Source: Myxococcales bacterium
GTDB lineage: Bacteria; Myxococcota; Myxococcia; Myxococcales; Myxococcaceae
Reading direction: 5' to 3'
NCBI GenBank assembly: GCA_009885595.1
Contig: VFKJ01000379.1
Location: 1-5,713 of the forward strand
DNA: 5,713 nucleotides
Positions 1-5,660 of the stretch are shown one piece after another (positions within the stretch are counted from its first letter, which is position 1; the number at the start of each line of letters is the position of its first letter). Position numbers and translations under genes: made by a program. The notes under the pieces were generated by a model, which ran no database searches, was not told the DNA's origin, and saw only the letters and a program-made list of their open reading frames with translations.

Positions 1-510
1 CTGCTGGTGCTCGTCGCCCTACCGGCGCTCGGGCATCCCCAGGGCTTCCACAAGAAGCTCACCTTCACGCTGACGAAGACGAAGGTGTCCGCGTTGATCG
101 TGATGGACGTCGACGCGGGCGAGCGCTGTCTACTCCTGCGCGAGGCGGTCGACTCGAACCGCGACGGCGTCCTGGCGGGCGAGGAAGTGGCACAGCTCAA
201 GGATCGCCTGGTGAAGATGGCCACCCGTCCGCTGAAGCTGTCCATCTCAAGTGCGCCGTTGCCGCTGGTAGTGAAGGACACGAAGCTCTCGCTGCGCGAG
301 GATCGGCGCGCGAACGACGCGGCGCTGTCGGTGGCGGTGCTCGTTGAACTCGAACACCCGGCCGCGAGCGCGGGGATGGAGTTCGAGGTGGAGGACGTGT
401 CGCCGGATCAGTCGACCATCGTCCTCCAGGTCTTCCAGGAGGGCGCGAAGGAGCCGCCGTTTCAGGAAGAAGTGAAGAGCGGGGTGAAGACGAAGGTGCG
501 AATCAACTGA
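1..510 (+). CDS. Exported EF-hand-like protein, 5' end outside the window
   Basis: The frame is open from the first base and ends with TGA at 508-510. The first residues (LLVLVALPALG) look like the hydrophobic core and end of a signal peptide, with a plausible signal peptidase I site after ALG and a mature start at HPQGFHKKL. A GTG at 7 could be read as a start, but it would leave no positively charged n-region, so the true start is probably upstream of the window. Residues 51-62 (bases 151-186) form a good EF-hand calcium loop: D, N, D, G and a final E fall at the expected positions, and the loop runs into a helix (EEVAQLKDRLVKM). Only one loop is visible. The rest is mostly alternating beta-type sequence. 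The layout of an HP motif, a beta strand ending in a conserved-looking MDVD, and a D-x-N-x-D-G loop faintly recalls exported proteins with an HPLGNF motif, but that link is weak. Function is unknown; calcium binding in the periplasm or at the envelope is inferred. Confidence 0.75.
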   Translation: MLVLVALPALGHPQGFHKKLTFTLTKTKVSALIVMDVDAGERCLLLREAVDSNRDGVLAGEEVAQLKDRLVKMATRPLKLSISSAPLPLVVKDTKLSLREDRRANDAALSVAVLVELEHPAASAGMEFEVEDVSPDQSTIVLQVFQEGAKEPPFQEEVKSGVKTKVRIN

Positions 511-571
511 GCTATCCCCTCACGGAGACGGCACTGGTATTGCGCCTCGCCTTGAGATTTCGTCACCGCTC

Positions 572-2698
572 ATGAAGCACCTGATCCGCCTCATCCTCAC
601 CTTGGGCCTGTTGCTGGGCGTGACGGGCTGTCCGATCGAGCCCGTGGCGAACTGCACCACCACCAACTGCTCCGGCTGTTGTGACGCGTTCGATCAATGC
701 CAGGTGGGCTCGGCGCTCAACAAGTGCGGCTCTGGGGGCAACCTCTGCGACGTCTGCGTCTCGCCGCAGGTCTGCCAGCTGGGCCGCTGCGGGCTGGCCG
801 GACAGGGCGGCGGTGGCGGCACCACGGGAGGCGGAACTGGAGGCGGGGGCACCGGCGGAGGTGGCGGGAGCGGGCTGAACTGCAACACCACCGGCATCGC
901 GACCGGCTGCACGGCCAGCGCAGCGTTCTCCTGCGACGCGGCGACCTCGTGCTTCCCGACCTACTCGGCCTGCGTGAGCTCCGGGCAGTGCGGAACCGCG
1001 ACGGGTGGAGGTGGCGGCACCACTGGCGGCGGCGGGGGCGCGACGGGGGGCGGCGGCGGGGCGAGCATCACCTGCAACACCGCGGGCACGGCCACCGGCT
1101 GCAACACCACCTCACCGTTCTCCTGCGACGCGGCGACCTCATGCTTCGCCACCTGGAGCGAGTGCACCAACTCCCTCCAGTGCGGCGGCACGGGCCAGGG
1201 CGGAGGCGCCGGTGGAGGCGGAGGGACGGGCACCAACACCGTCTCCGGCCGCGTCACCTACGACTTCGTGCCGGCGCGGTACGTGTCCGGCTCGGGCGGC
1301 AACCTCTATTTCAGCCAGGTCGTCGCGAAGCCGGTGCGCAACGCGGTGGTGCGGGTGCTCGAGGGCACCGCGGTGCTGGCCACCGGCAACACCGCGGCCG
1401 ACGGCGCCTACGCGCTCTCCTACACGCCCACGGGCGCAGGGGCGCTGCAGGTGCAGGTGCTGGCGCGCACCACCACTCCGGCGATCCAGATCGAAGACAA
1501 CACCGCCAACAACGCCACCTGGGCCTACGGGGTCAGCTTCACGCCGTTGACCACCACGGTCGATCTGTACGCGAGCAGCGGGTGGAACGGCAGCAGCTAC
1601 GCCTTCCCGCGCCGGGCGGCGCCGTTTGCGATCCTCGACTCGATGTACACGGCGGCGCGGGCGTTCATGGCGGTGCGCACGGTGACCTTCCCCGCGCTCA
1701 AGGTGAACTGGAGCCCCAACAACGCCCCGCAGTCCGGGGACAAGGCGCAGGGGCTGATCGGCACCTCGCACTTCGCGTCCTCGGAGAATGAGATCTACGT
1801 GCTGGGCCTGGCGGGCAGCGACACCGACGAGTTCGACTCGCACGTGATCGTGCACGAGTGGGGTCACTACTTCGAGGCGAACATGGCGCGCTCGGACAGT
1901 CCGGGTGGCCCGCATGGCCGGGGCGACGTGCTCGATCCGCGCATCGCGTTCGGAGAGGCGTGGGGCACGGCGGTGGCGGCGATGGTGTTGCCCGAGACGA
2001 TGTACACCGACAGCGTCTGGAGCGGCGCCACCCTCTACGCCTGGGGCTACGACGCGGAGACGGTGCCGAACCCCACGGACGATCCCACGCCCAACGCCTT
2101 CTCGGAGAACGCGGTGCTGCGGGCGATCTACGATCTCTACGACGCGACCTCCGACGGCGCGTTTGACCAGGTGGGGGTGGGGCTGGGCGTGGTCTACGAC
2201 GTGCTCAACGGGCCCCAGCGGCAGACCGACGCGCTCACCACGCTGGCCTCCTTCGTGACGGCGCTCAAGGCCCAGCCGGGGGCGAACGTGGCGGGCATCA
2301 ACGCGGTGCTGGCGCAGTACAACGTGGGGCCGGTCACCTCGGACTTCGGGGTGGGCGATGGCAACCTCGAGGGGATGTTCACGCCCGCGCCGCTTCCCTT
2401 CAGCGGGGGCATTGGGCTGGGCGGGGGCTTCCCGTCGAACTCGTACCAGCAGAACCAGTACTACGTGTTCACCGGGACGGGGCGGCGGGTCTACGTCACG
2501 GCCGGCAACGCCACGCAGGACGTGTGGATCGCCGCCTTCCGCAAGGGGGCCTACGAGGGCTGGGCGGACTCCACCAATAGCGGCACCGAGGCGTTCGACT
2601 TCATCTCCACTTCTGGCGTCACCTACGTCCTGGTCGTTCAGGGCTTTGGGCAGGTCAGCGGCAACTACACCGTCAGCGTCTCCATCACGAGCCCATGA
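572..2698 (+). CDS. Multidomain lipoprotein with a zinc-metallopeptidase-like domain
   Basis: This 708-residue protein begins with a lipoprotein signal peptide (K2, R6, a Leu-rich core, lipobox VTGC with C20). Residues 28-73 contain ten cysteines, including an adjacent pair (C36-C37), a pattern common in myxobacterial lipoproteins. Polyglycine linkers follow (about 78-102, 142-163, 205-219), separating two six-cysteine modules (104-140, 168-204). Residues 223-300 (TVSGRVTY, a stretch with NAVVRVLEG, AADGAYALSY) look like a carboxypeptidase-regulatory-like beta sandwich. The catalytic-type segment has HEWGH at 428-432, giving two His zinc ligands and the catalytic Glu429. Thirty residues further, FGEAWGTAV offers E462 as a third ligand, a gluzincin-like layout that resembles M36-type GEGWSD. 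Residues about 605-708 form a PPC-like beta domain ending YVLVVQGFGQVSGNYTVSVS. I infer a surface or periplasmic protease, tethered by lipid and spaced from the membrane by Cys-rich modules. No peptidase family can be assigned by eye and the substrate is unknown. The ATG at 572 has no strong Shine-Dalgarno sequence but is the only start that gives a proper signal peptide. Confidence 0.9.
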   Translation: MKHLIRLILTLGLLLGVTGCPIEPVANCTTTNCSGCCDAFDQCQVGSALNKCGSGGNLCDVCVSPQVCQLGRCGLAGQGGGGGTTGGGTGGGGTGGGGGSGLNCNTTGIATGCTASAAFSCDAATSCFPTYSACVSSGQCGTATGGGGGTTGGGGGATGGGGGASITCNTAGTATGCNTTSPFSCDAATSCFATWSECTNSLQCGGTGQGGGAGGGGGTGTNTVSGRVTYDFVPARYVSGSGGNLYFSQVVAKPVRNAVVRVLEGTAVLATGNTAADGAYALSYTPTGAGALQVQVLARTTTPAIQIEDNTANNATWAYGVSFTPLTTTVDLYASSGWNGSSYAFPRRAAPFAILDSMYTAARAFMAVRTVTFPALKVNWSPNNAPQSGDKAQGLIGTSHFASSENEIYVLGLAGSDTDEFDSHVIVHEWGHYFEANMARSDSPGGPHGRGDVLDPRIAFGEAWGTAVAAMVLPETMYTDSVWSGATLYAWGYDAETVPNPTDDPTPNAFSENAVLRAIYDLYDATSDGAFDQVGVGLGVVYDVLNGPQRQTDALTTLASFVTALKAQPGANVAGINAVLAQYNVGPVTSDFGVGDGNLEGMFTPAPLPFSGGIGLGGGFPSNSYQQNQYYVFTGTGRRVYVTAGNATQDVWIAAFRKGAYEGWADSTNSGTEAFDFISTSGVTYVLVVQGFGQVSGNYTVSVSITSP
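803..1228 (+). repeat. Three Gly/Thr-coding low-complexity linkers
   Basis: Runs of GGN codons interrupted by ACN occur at about 803-877, 995-1060 and 1184-1228, encoding flexible Gly/Thr linkers on either side of the two Cys modules. The DNA is locally repetitive (GGC GGT GGA triplets), so it is prone to slippage and recombination. It also produces long Pro-rich or Arg-rich false frames on both strands. Confidence 0.85.
881..1186 (+). repeat. Duplicated six-cysteine module (881-994 and 1073-1186)
   Basis: Two in-frame copies of a 38-residue unit lie 64 residues apart. Cysteine spacing is identical in both: C104, C113, C121, C127, C134, C140 and C168, C177, C185, C191, C198, C204. The most conserved core is FSCDAATSCF; its coding DNA is nearly identical in both copies (ttctcctgcgacgcggcgac followed by ctc or ctcatg), while the flanks have diverged. 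Three disulfides per module are likely after export. This is an internal duplication of module plus linker; its binding partner is unknown. Confidence 0.9.
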
Positions 2699-3132
2699 AA
2701 ACTCTCCCGCTCATCCTCCTTGTCACTGCCTGCTGCACCGTTCACCCCGAGCGAAGTCGAGGGGCCGACACCACCAAGCCCGGAGCGCCCACGAAGCCGG
2801 AAGCGCAGGTGACGGGCAACACCGCGAAGCTGGCGCTGCACTTCGCGAGTGCGGGAAAAGACATCTCGGTGACGATCTCGGGCATCGACGGCGTCACGGT
2901 GACCTCACCTGCCGAAGCGCTCGCGGGCGCGGCGGTGACTGCAGGTGAAGTCGTACCGCTCGACGTGACCTTCACGGGGCGAGGGCATCTGGTGGTGAGC
3001 GTGCGAGGCAACTTCGGCGGCTCAGTGGATGCGCGAGTGCACTCGGTGGCGATCGGCGAGATCCAGCTGAAGGACGACGGCTCGAAGATCCTGAAGACCG
3101 ACGACGGCGACACCGTGAAGGTCATGCCCTGA
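2695..3132 (+). CDS. Small putative lipoprotein of unknown function
   Basis: The 145-residue product starts MKTLPLILLVTACC. The lipobox is V-T-A-C with C13 as the lipidated cysteine; the signal peptide is short but acceptable. Residues 17-23 read HPERSRG, which is translation of a REP-like DNA element rather than conserved protein sequence, followed by a Pro/Lys/Thr-rich tether (24-38). Residues about 44-120 alternate in beta-strand fashion (KLALHF, ISVTISGIDGVTVT, VVPLDVTFTG, HLVVSVRGNFGGSV), suggesting one Ig-like or similar beta sandwich. The C-terminus is Asp/Lys-rich (KDDGSKILKTDDGDTVKV). Its ATG overlaps the TGA of the upstream metallopeptidase lipoprotein in an ATGA, so translational coupling is expected and the two products may work together. 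I do not recognise the family. Confidence 0.8.
   Translation: MKTLPLILLVTACCTVHPERSRGADTTKPGAPTKPEAQVTGNTAKLALHFASAGKDISVTISGIDGVTVTSPAEALAGAAVTAGEVVPLDVTFTGRGHLVVSVRGNFGGSVDARVHSVAIGEIQLKDDGSKILKTDDGDTVKVMP
2745..2764. repeat. REP-like palindromic element inside a coding region
   Basis: The 20 bases CCCCGAGCGAAGTCGAGGGG form an imperfect hairpin: CCC/GGG plus CGA/TCG with one bulged A and the loop GCGAAG. Similar elements are scattered through many high-GC bacterial genomes, and their translations (HPERSRG, SEVEGR) recur in unrelated proteins. Here the element is read in frame as residues 17-23 of the small lipoprotein. Family membership comes from memory of the motif, not from a search. 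Confidence 0.65.
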
Positions 3133-3135
3133 ACT

Positions 3136-3173
3136 CCCTCTCCCCCGAGGGGGGAGAGGGTCGGGGAGAGGGG
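3136..3173. repeat. GC-rich hairpin repeat, copy 1
   Basis: A perfect 11-bp stem (CCCTCTCCCCC at 3136-3146 with its complement at 3150-3160) closes on a three-base GAG loop. It is followed by TC and another GGGGAGAGGG arm (3163-3172), which could pair with the same left arm as an alternative fold. A nearly identical copy lies at 5625-5659. Read on the opposite strand it gives the SPRPSPPSGER-type peptide often seen in false ORFs, which suggests a widely dispersed intergenic repeat. No T-run follows, so it is not a standard intrinsic terminator, although the stem could still stall transcription or protect mRNA ends. Confidence 0.8.
3163..3173 (+). promoter_or_regulatory. Purine-rich ribosome binding site within repeat copy 1
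   Basis: GGGGAGAGGGG ends eight bases before the TTG start at 3182 and contains GGAG and GAGG cores 13 and 10 bases upstream. No other Shine-Dalgarno-like sequence precedes the gene, so the tail of the repeat appears to serve as the ribosome binding site. If this tail pairs with the CCCTCTCCCC arm, the site would be masked. Confidence 0.5.
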
Positions 3174-3181
3174 TAGAACGC

Positions 3182-3670
3182 TTGTCCGAAGTCACACTTG
3201 ATCTCCGCGCGGTCCCAAAGCCCGAGGCCTACCGCCAGCTCGATCAGCACATCCGAGCGGTCCTCGAAGGCATCACCGACGAAGTGACGGCGATGGCGAC
3301 GATCGCCAGCCTGGTCCACCACGCCTTCGGGCACCTCTGGACGGGCTTCTACCGGGTGGTGACCCCGGGAAAGCTCCTCCGGGTCGGCCCCTACCAGGGC
3401 TCATTAGGCTGCCTCGAGATCCCCTTCGGTCGAGGCGTCTGCGGCACCGCGGCCGCCACCGGAGTGACCCAATTGGTCCCCGACGTGCACGCCTTCCCCG
3501 GCCACATCACCTGTGACGGCCGCAGCGCGTCTGAGGTGGTGGTGCCCGTCTTCGACCGCGCGGGCACCCTGATCGCGGTCTTCGATATCGACTCGGAACA
3601 CAAGGCGGCTTTTGACCTGACTGATCAAGCCCACTTGGAGCGGCTCGTCGGCTGGTTCAGGGGTGCGTAG
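3182..3670 (+). CDS. msrC: Free methionine-(R)-sulfoxide reductase (GAF-type fRMsr)
   Basis: This 162-residue single GAF-domain protein carries the hallmarks of the cytoplasmic enzyme that reduces free L-methionine-(R)-sulfoxide to methionine, normally with thioredoxin as reductant. Visible signatures are LWTGFYR (52-58), IPFGRGVCGTAA (80-91), VPDVHAFPGHITCD (99-112), SASEVVVPVFD (115-125) and FDIDSE (134-139). The three cysteines C77, C87 and C111 have spacings of 10 and 24, exactly those of C84, C94 and C118 in the E. coli enzyme. C111 should therefore be catalytic, with C87 and/or C77 resolving. W53, Y57, E118, D135 and D137 are probable substrate-pocket residues. Length is normal for the family. 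The start is a TTG: the first internal ATG (3293) would remove 37 residues, including the N-terminal helix of the fold. It stands alone between a repeat and an S1-protein gene, with no thioredoxin or other Msr gene nearby. Confidence 0.95.
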   Translation: MSEVTLDLRAVPKPEAYRQLDQHIRAVLEGITDEVTAMATIASLVHHAFGHLWTGFYRVVTPGKLLRVGPYQGSLGCLEIPFGRGVCGTAAATGVTQLVPDVHAFPGHITCDGRSASEVVVPVFDRAGTLIAVFDIDSEHKAAFDLTDQAHLERLVGWFRGA

Positions 3671-3714
3671 AGGGCTGGTTTACGAGGCGTTGATCCGGTA
3701 GGACGCGCCCGGTT

Positions 3715-3732
3715 CGGCGGTTACCTCCGCCG
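3715..3732 (+). promoter_or_regulatory. Leader hairpin upstream of the S1-domain gene
   Basis: CGGCGG (3715-3720) and CCGCCG (3727-3732) form a perfect 6-bp stem around the loop TTACCT. The loop and start of the right arm contain ACCTCC, the same sequence as the anti-Shine-Dalgarno core of 16S rRNA. CCTC at 3724-3727 could pair with GAGG at 3751-3754 in the ribosome binding site downstream. A regulatory role is inferred; the stem is short and could arise by chance. Confidence 0.35.
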
Positions 3733-3740
3733 TGAAGTAA

Positions 3741-3755
3741 TCGAATTTTCGAGGA
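3741..3755 (+). promoter_or_regulatory. Short inverted repeat overlapping the S1 gene ribosome binding site
   Basis: TCGAA-TT-TTCGA (3741-3752) is a 5-bp inverted repeat in an unusually AT-rich patch. It runs into the Shine-Dalgarno sequence GAGGA (3751-3755), which ends three bases before the ATG at 3759. The Shine-Dalgarno sequence supports this start. A small operator or RNA structure is possible but not shown. I could not identify convincing -35 and -10 boxes in the 88-base gap. Confidence 0.5.
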
Positions 3756-3758
3756 ATC

Positions 3759-5588
3759 ATGACTGACCAGAAGAAGCCGCTGCCCACGTTTGGGGACGTA
3801 ATGCTGGGTCGCGCCGCCGGTAAGCACGGTGAGCGCCCCGACCGGAAGCCCACTGACAAGCCTGCCGCGAGCGGAGCCGAGAGGCGTCCGGGTCCGATGG
3901 TGGTGGTGAAGCGCGCCGGGGTGGTGGTGGAGACCCGCAGCACGGTGACTCCGACGACCGCGCCGAGCCCTGGCAACGGTGAGTCCGCCGAGGTGGCGAA
4001 GACCGAGGTCGCGCCGCCTGCGCCCAGGCACGTGGTGCCGACGCACTCGGTGGCCGACGAGGTCCACGAGGCCGAGTCCTTCGAGTCGATGTTCGAGAAG
4101 CACGCCAAGGACGGCGGGGTGCCGACGCGCAAGCAACTGCCGCGGGTGGGCGAGAAGGTGACGGCGAAGATCTTCCAGCTGGGCGCCGAGGTGGTGTTCG
4201 CGACCATCGGCAAGCACGAGGCGATGATCGACCTCGACGAGCTGAAGGACGATCAGGGCATCCTCCGCTACGGCGTGGGCGACGAGATCGAAGCGTTCGT
4301 GATGGAGACGGGCGCCAAGGGCATTCAGCTCTCGCGCAAGCTGTCGAAGGGCGCGGCGTCGTTGTCGATGCTGGTGGACGCGCGGCACTCCGGGTTGCCG
4401 GTCGACGGGCTGGTGCTCTCCGTCAACAAGGGCGGCATCGAGGTCGCCATCGGCGACGTGCGGGCGTTCTGTCCTTCGAGCCAGGTCGACGTGCGGCCGG
4501 TGAAGCTCGAGGACCTGGTCGGTCAGCGCCTCACCTTCCGGGTGACGGAGGTGAAGGAGAAGAACGTCGTCCTCTCCCGCCGCTCGCTGGTGGAGGAAGA
4601 GAACAAGGCCAAGGCCGTCGAGCTGAAGAAGACGTTGGCGGTGGGTAACGTCATGAAGGGCCGCGTGGTGGGCGTGCAGGCGTTCGGCGCGTTCGTCGAT
4701 CTCGGAGGCCTCGAGGGGCTCATTCCGGTCAGCGAGCTGTCGCACGTGCGCATCGGTCACCCCAGCGAAGTGGTGGAGGTGGGCAACGAGGTCGAGGTGG
4801 AGGTGCTGCGCATCGAAGACGCGGAGCCGAACTCGCCCGACAAGAGCCGCCGCAAGGACCGGGTCACCCTGTCGATGCGGGCGCTGCTGGAGGATCCCTT
4901 CAAGGCGATGCTGGAGATCGCGAAGGAAGGGGTGGTGCTCAAGGGCAAGGTGGTGCGGCTGCAGCCGTTCGGCGCGTTCGTGGAGCTGGCGCCGGGTGTC
5001 GACGGGCTCATTCACATCTCGGCGATGTCCGAGCGCCGCATCGCGCACCCGAAGGACGTGCTGACCGTCGGCCAGGAGATCGAGGTCAAGGTCGAGAAGA
5101 TCGACGAGAACGAGAAGCGCATCGGGCTGCGGCTGGTGAAGGACGGCGTGGTGGTGGGCGAGGGCGTGTCGACGTCGTCGGCGCCTGAGGAGACCGGCGG
5201 CACCGAGCAGCCCGCTGGAGCCACCGAAGTGAAGGTGGTGCGTGCACCGAAGCCGAAGCGTGGCGCGGTGGTGACCGGCAAGGTCACGCGCATCGAGACC
5301 TACGGCATCTTCATCGAGTGGGACGGGTTCTCAGGGCTCATCCCCGCGAGCGAGACGGGCACGGAGCGCGGGACGGACTTGCGCCGCATGTTCCCGATGG
5401 GGAAGCAGATCAAGGCCGAGGTGGTGGAGATCAACGGCGACAAGTTGAAGTTGTCGATCGTGCAGGCGGAGCGCACTGAGGAGCGCGCAGACCTGAACGC
5501 CTGGAAGGCGGATCAGGCGAAGAAGGTGACGAGCTCGGGCGGGTTCAACTCGCTGGCGGACAAGCTCAAGGGCCTGACGCTGAAGTAA
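3759..5588 (+). CDS. Five-S1-domain RNA-binding protein, relative of ribosomal protein S1
   Basis: The 609-residue cytoplasmic protein has a low-complexity, Pro/Lys/Glu-rich and probably disordered N-terminus (1-125) followed by five S1 (OB-fold) domains at about 130-195, 213-276, 296-375, 392-460 and 502-568. Domain 2 has the signature of the second repeat of bacterial S1: VNKGGIEVAIGDVRAFCPSSQVDVRPV then VVLSRRS. Domains 3 and 4 are the best RNA-binding types, with FGAFVDLGGLEGLIPVSELS and FGAFVELAPGVDGLIHISAMS. Domain 3 carries an extra charged loop (EDAEPNSPDKSRRKDR, 353-368). Domain 5 is more divergent (YGIFIEWDGFSGLIPASE). The tail FNSLADKLKGLTLK is short and basic. A role in binding mRNA or aiding translation is inferred. 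Canonical S1 usually has six domains and almost no disordered N-terminus, so this is more likely a paralogue than rpsA itself. The ATG has a close GAGGA. It follows msrC by 88 bases and may have its own promoter. Confidence 0.9.
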   Translation: MTDQKKPLPTFGDVMLGRAAGKHGERPDRKPTDKPAASGAERRPGPMVVVKRAGVVVETRSTVTPTTAPSPGNGESAEVAKTEVAPPAPRHVVPTHSVADEVHEAESFESMFEKHAKDGGVPTRKQLPRVGEKVTAKIFQLGAEVVFATIGKHEAMIDLDELKDDQGILRYGVGDEIEAFVMETGAKGIQLSRKLSKGAASLSMLVDARHSGLPVDGLVLSVNKGGIEVAIGDVRAFCPSSQVDVRPVKLEDLVGQRLTFRVTEVKEKNVVLSRRSLVEEENKAKAVELKKTLAVGNVMKGRVVGVQAFGAFVDLGGLEGLIPVSELSHVRIGHPSEVVEVGNEVEVEVLRIEDAEPNSPDKSRRKDRVTLSMRALLEDPFKAMLEIAKEGVVLKGKVVRLQPFGAFVELAPGVDGLIHISAMSERRIAHPKDVLTVGQEIEVKVEKIDENEKRIGLRLVKDGVVVGEGVSTSSAPEETGGTEQPAGATEVKVVRAPKPKRGAVVTGKVTRIETYGIFIEWDGFSGLIPASETGTERGTDLRRMFPMGKQIKAEVVEINGDKLKLSIVQAERTEERADLNAWKADQAKKVTSSGGFNSLADKLKGLTLK

Positions 5589-5624
5589 GCGACGACCTCA
5601 AACCCTCAATTCCCAAAACTGTCC

Positions 5625-5659
5625 CCCTCTCCCCGCGGGGGAGAGGGTCGGGGAGAGGG
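5625..5659. repeat. GC-rich hairpin repeat, copy 2
   Basis: CCCTCTCCCC (5625-5634) and its complement (5638-5647) form a perfect 10-bp stem with the loop GCG, followed by TCGGGGAGAGGG (5648-5659). It differs from copy 1 only around the hairpin tip and by one base pair of stem length, and it has the same orientation. It begins 36 bases after the S1-gene stop codon. The bases between (5589-5624) are plain and show no T-rich terminator. Confidence 0.8.
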
Positions 5660-5660
5660 C

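Noticed and set aside
511..571. A promoter or terminator between the EF-hand gene and the metallopeptidase gene
   Set aside because: No paired promoter hexamers, stem-loop with T-run or repeat could be found; it looks like a plain short intergenic gap.
697..1791. A 364-codon frame overlapping the metallopeptidase lipoprotein on the same strand
   Set aside because: The product is Arg/Gly/His-rich frame-shadow sequence with no motif, while the main frame has a lipobox, regular Cys modules and HEWGH.
1139..1915. A 258-codon - strand frame opposite the same gene
   Set aside because: It is an Arg/Val/Ala-rich shadow with no domain or ribosome binding site, explained by GC bias.
3136..3173. The hairpin repeat as an intrinsic terminator or CRISPR unit
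   Set aside because: No U-tract follows either copy, so a standard terminator call is not supported. The two copies are 2.5 kb apart with no spacer array, so this is not CRISPR.
3122..3334. A 70-codon - strand frame ending with YPSPRPSPPSGERE
   Set aside because: The peptide is translation of the hairpin repeat and the rest is antisense to msrC. This is a common false ORF.
3671..3758. A sigma-70 type promoter for the S1-domain gene (TTGATC at 3690 as a -35 box)
   Set aside because: No acceptable -10 box lies 16-19 bases downstream. The region is GC-rich and the match is a single hexamer.
3657..5048. A 463-codon open frame on the - strand opposite the S1-domain gene
   Set aside because: It is His/Arg/Leu-rich low-complexity sequence, typical of the antisense frame of a high-GC gene, and it lies opposite a well-supported S1 protein. 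No domain is recognisable.
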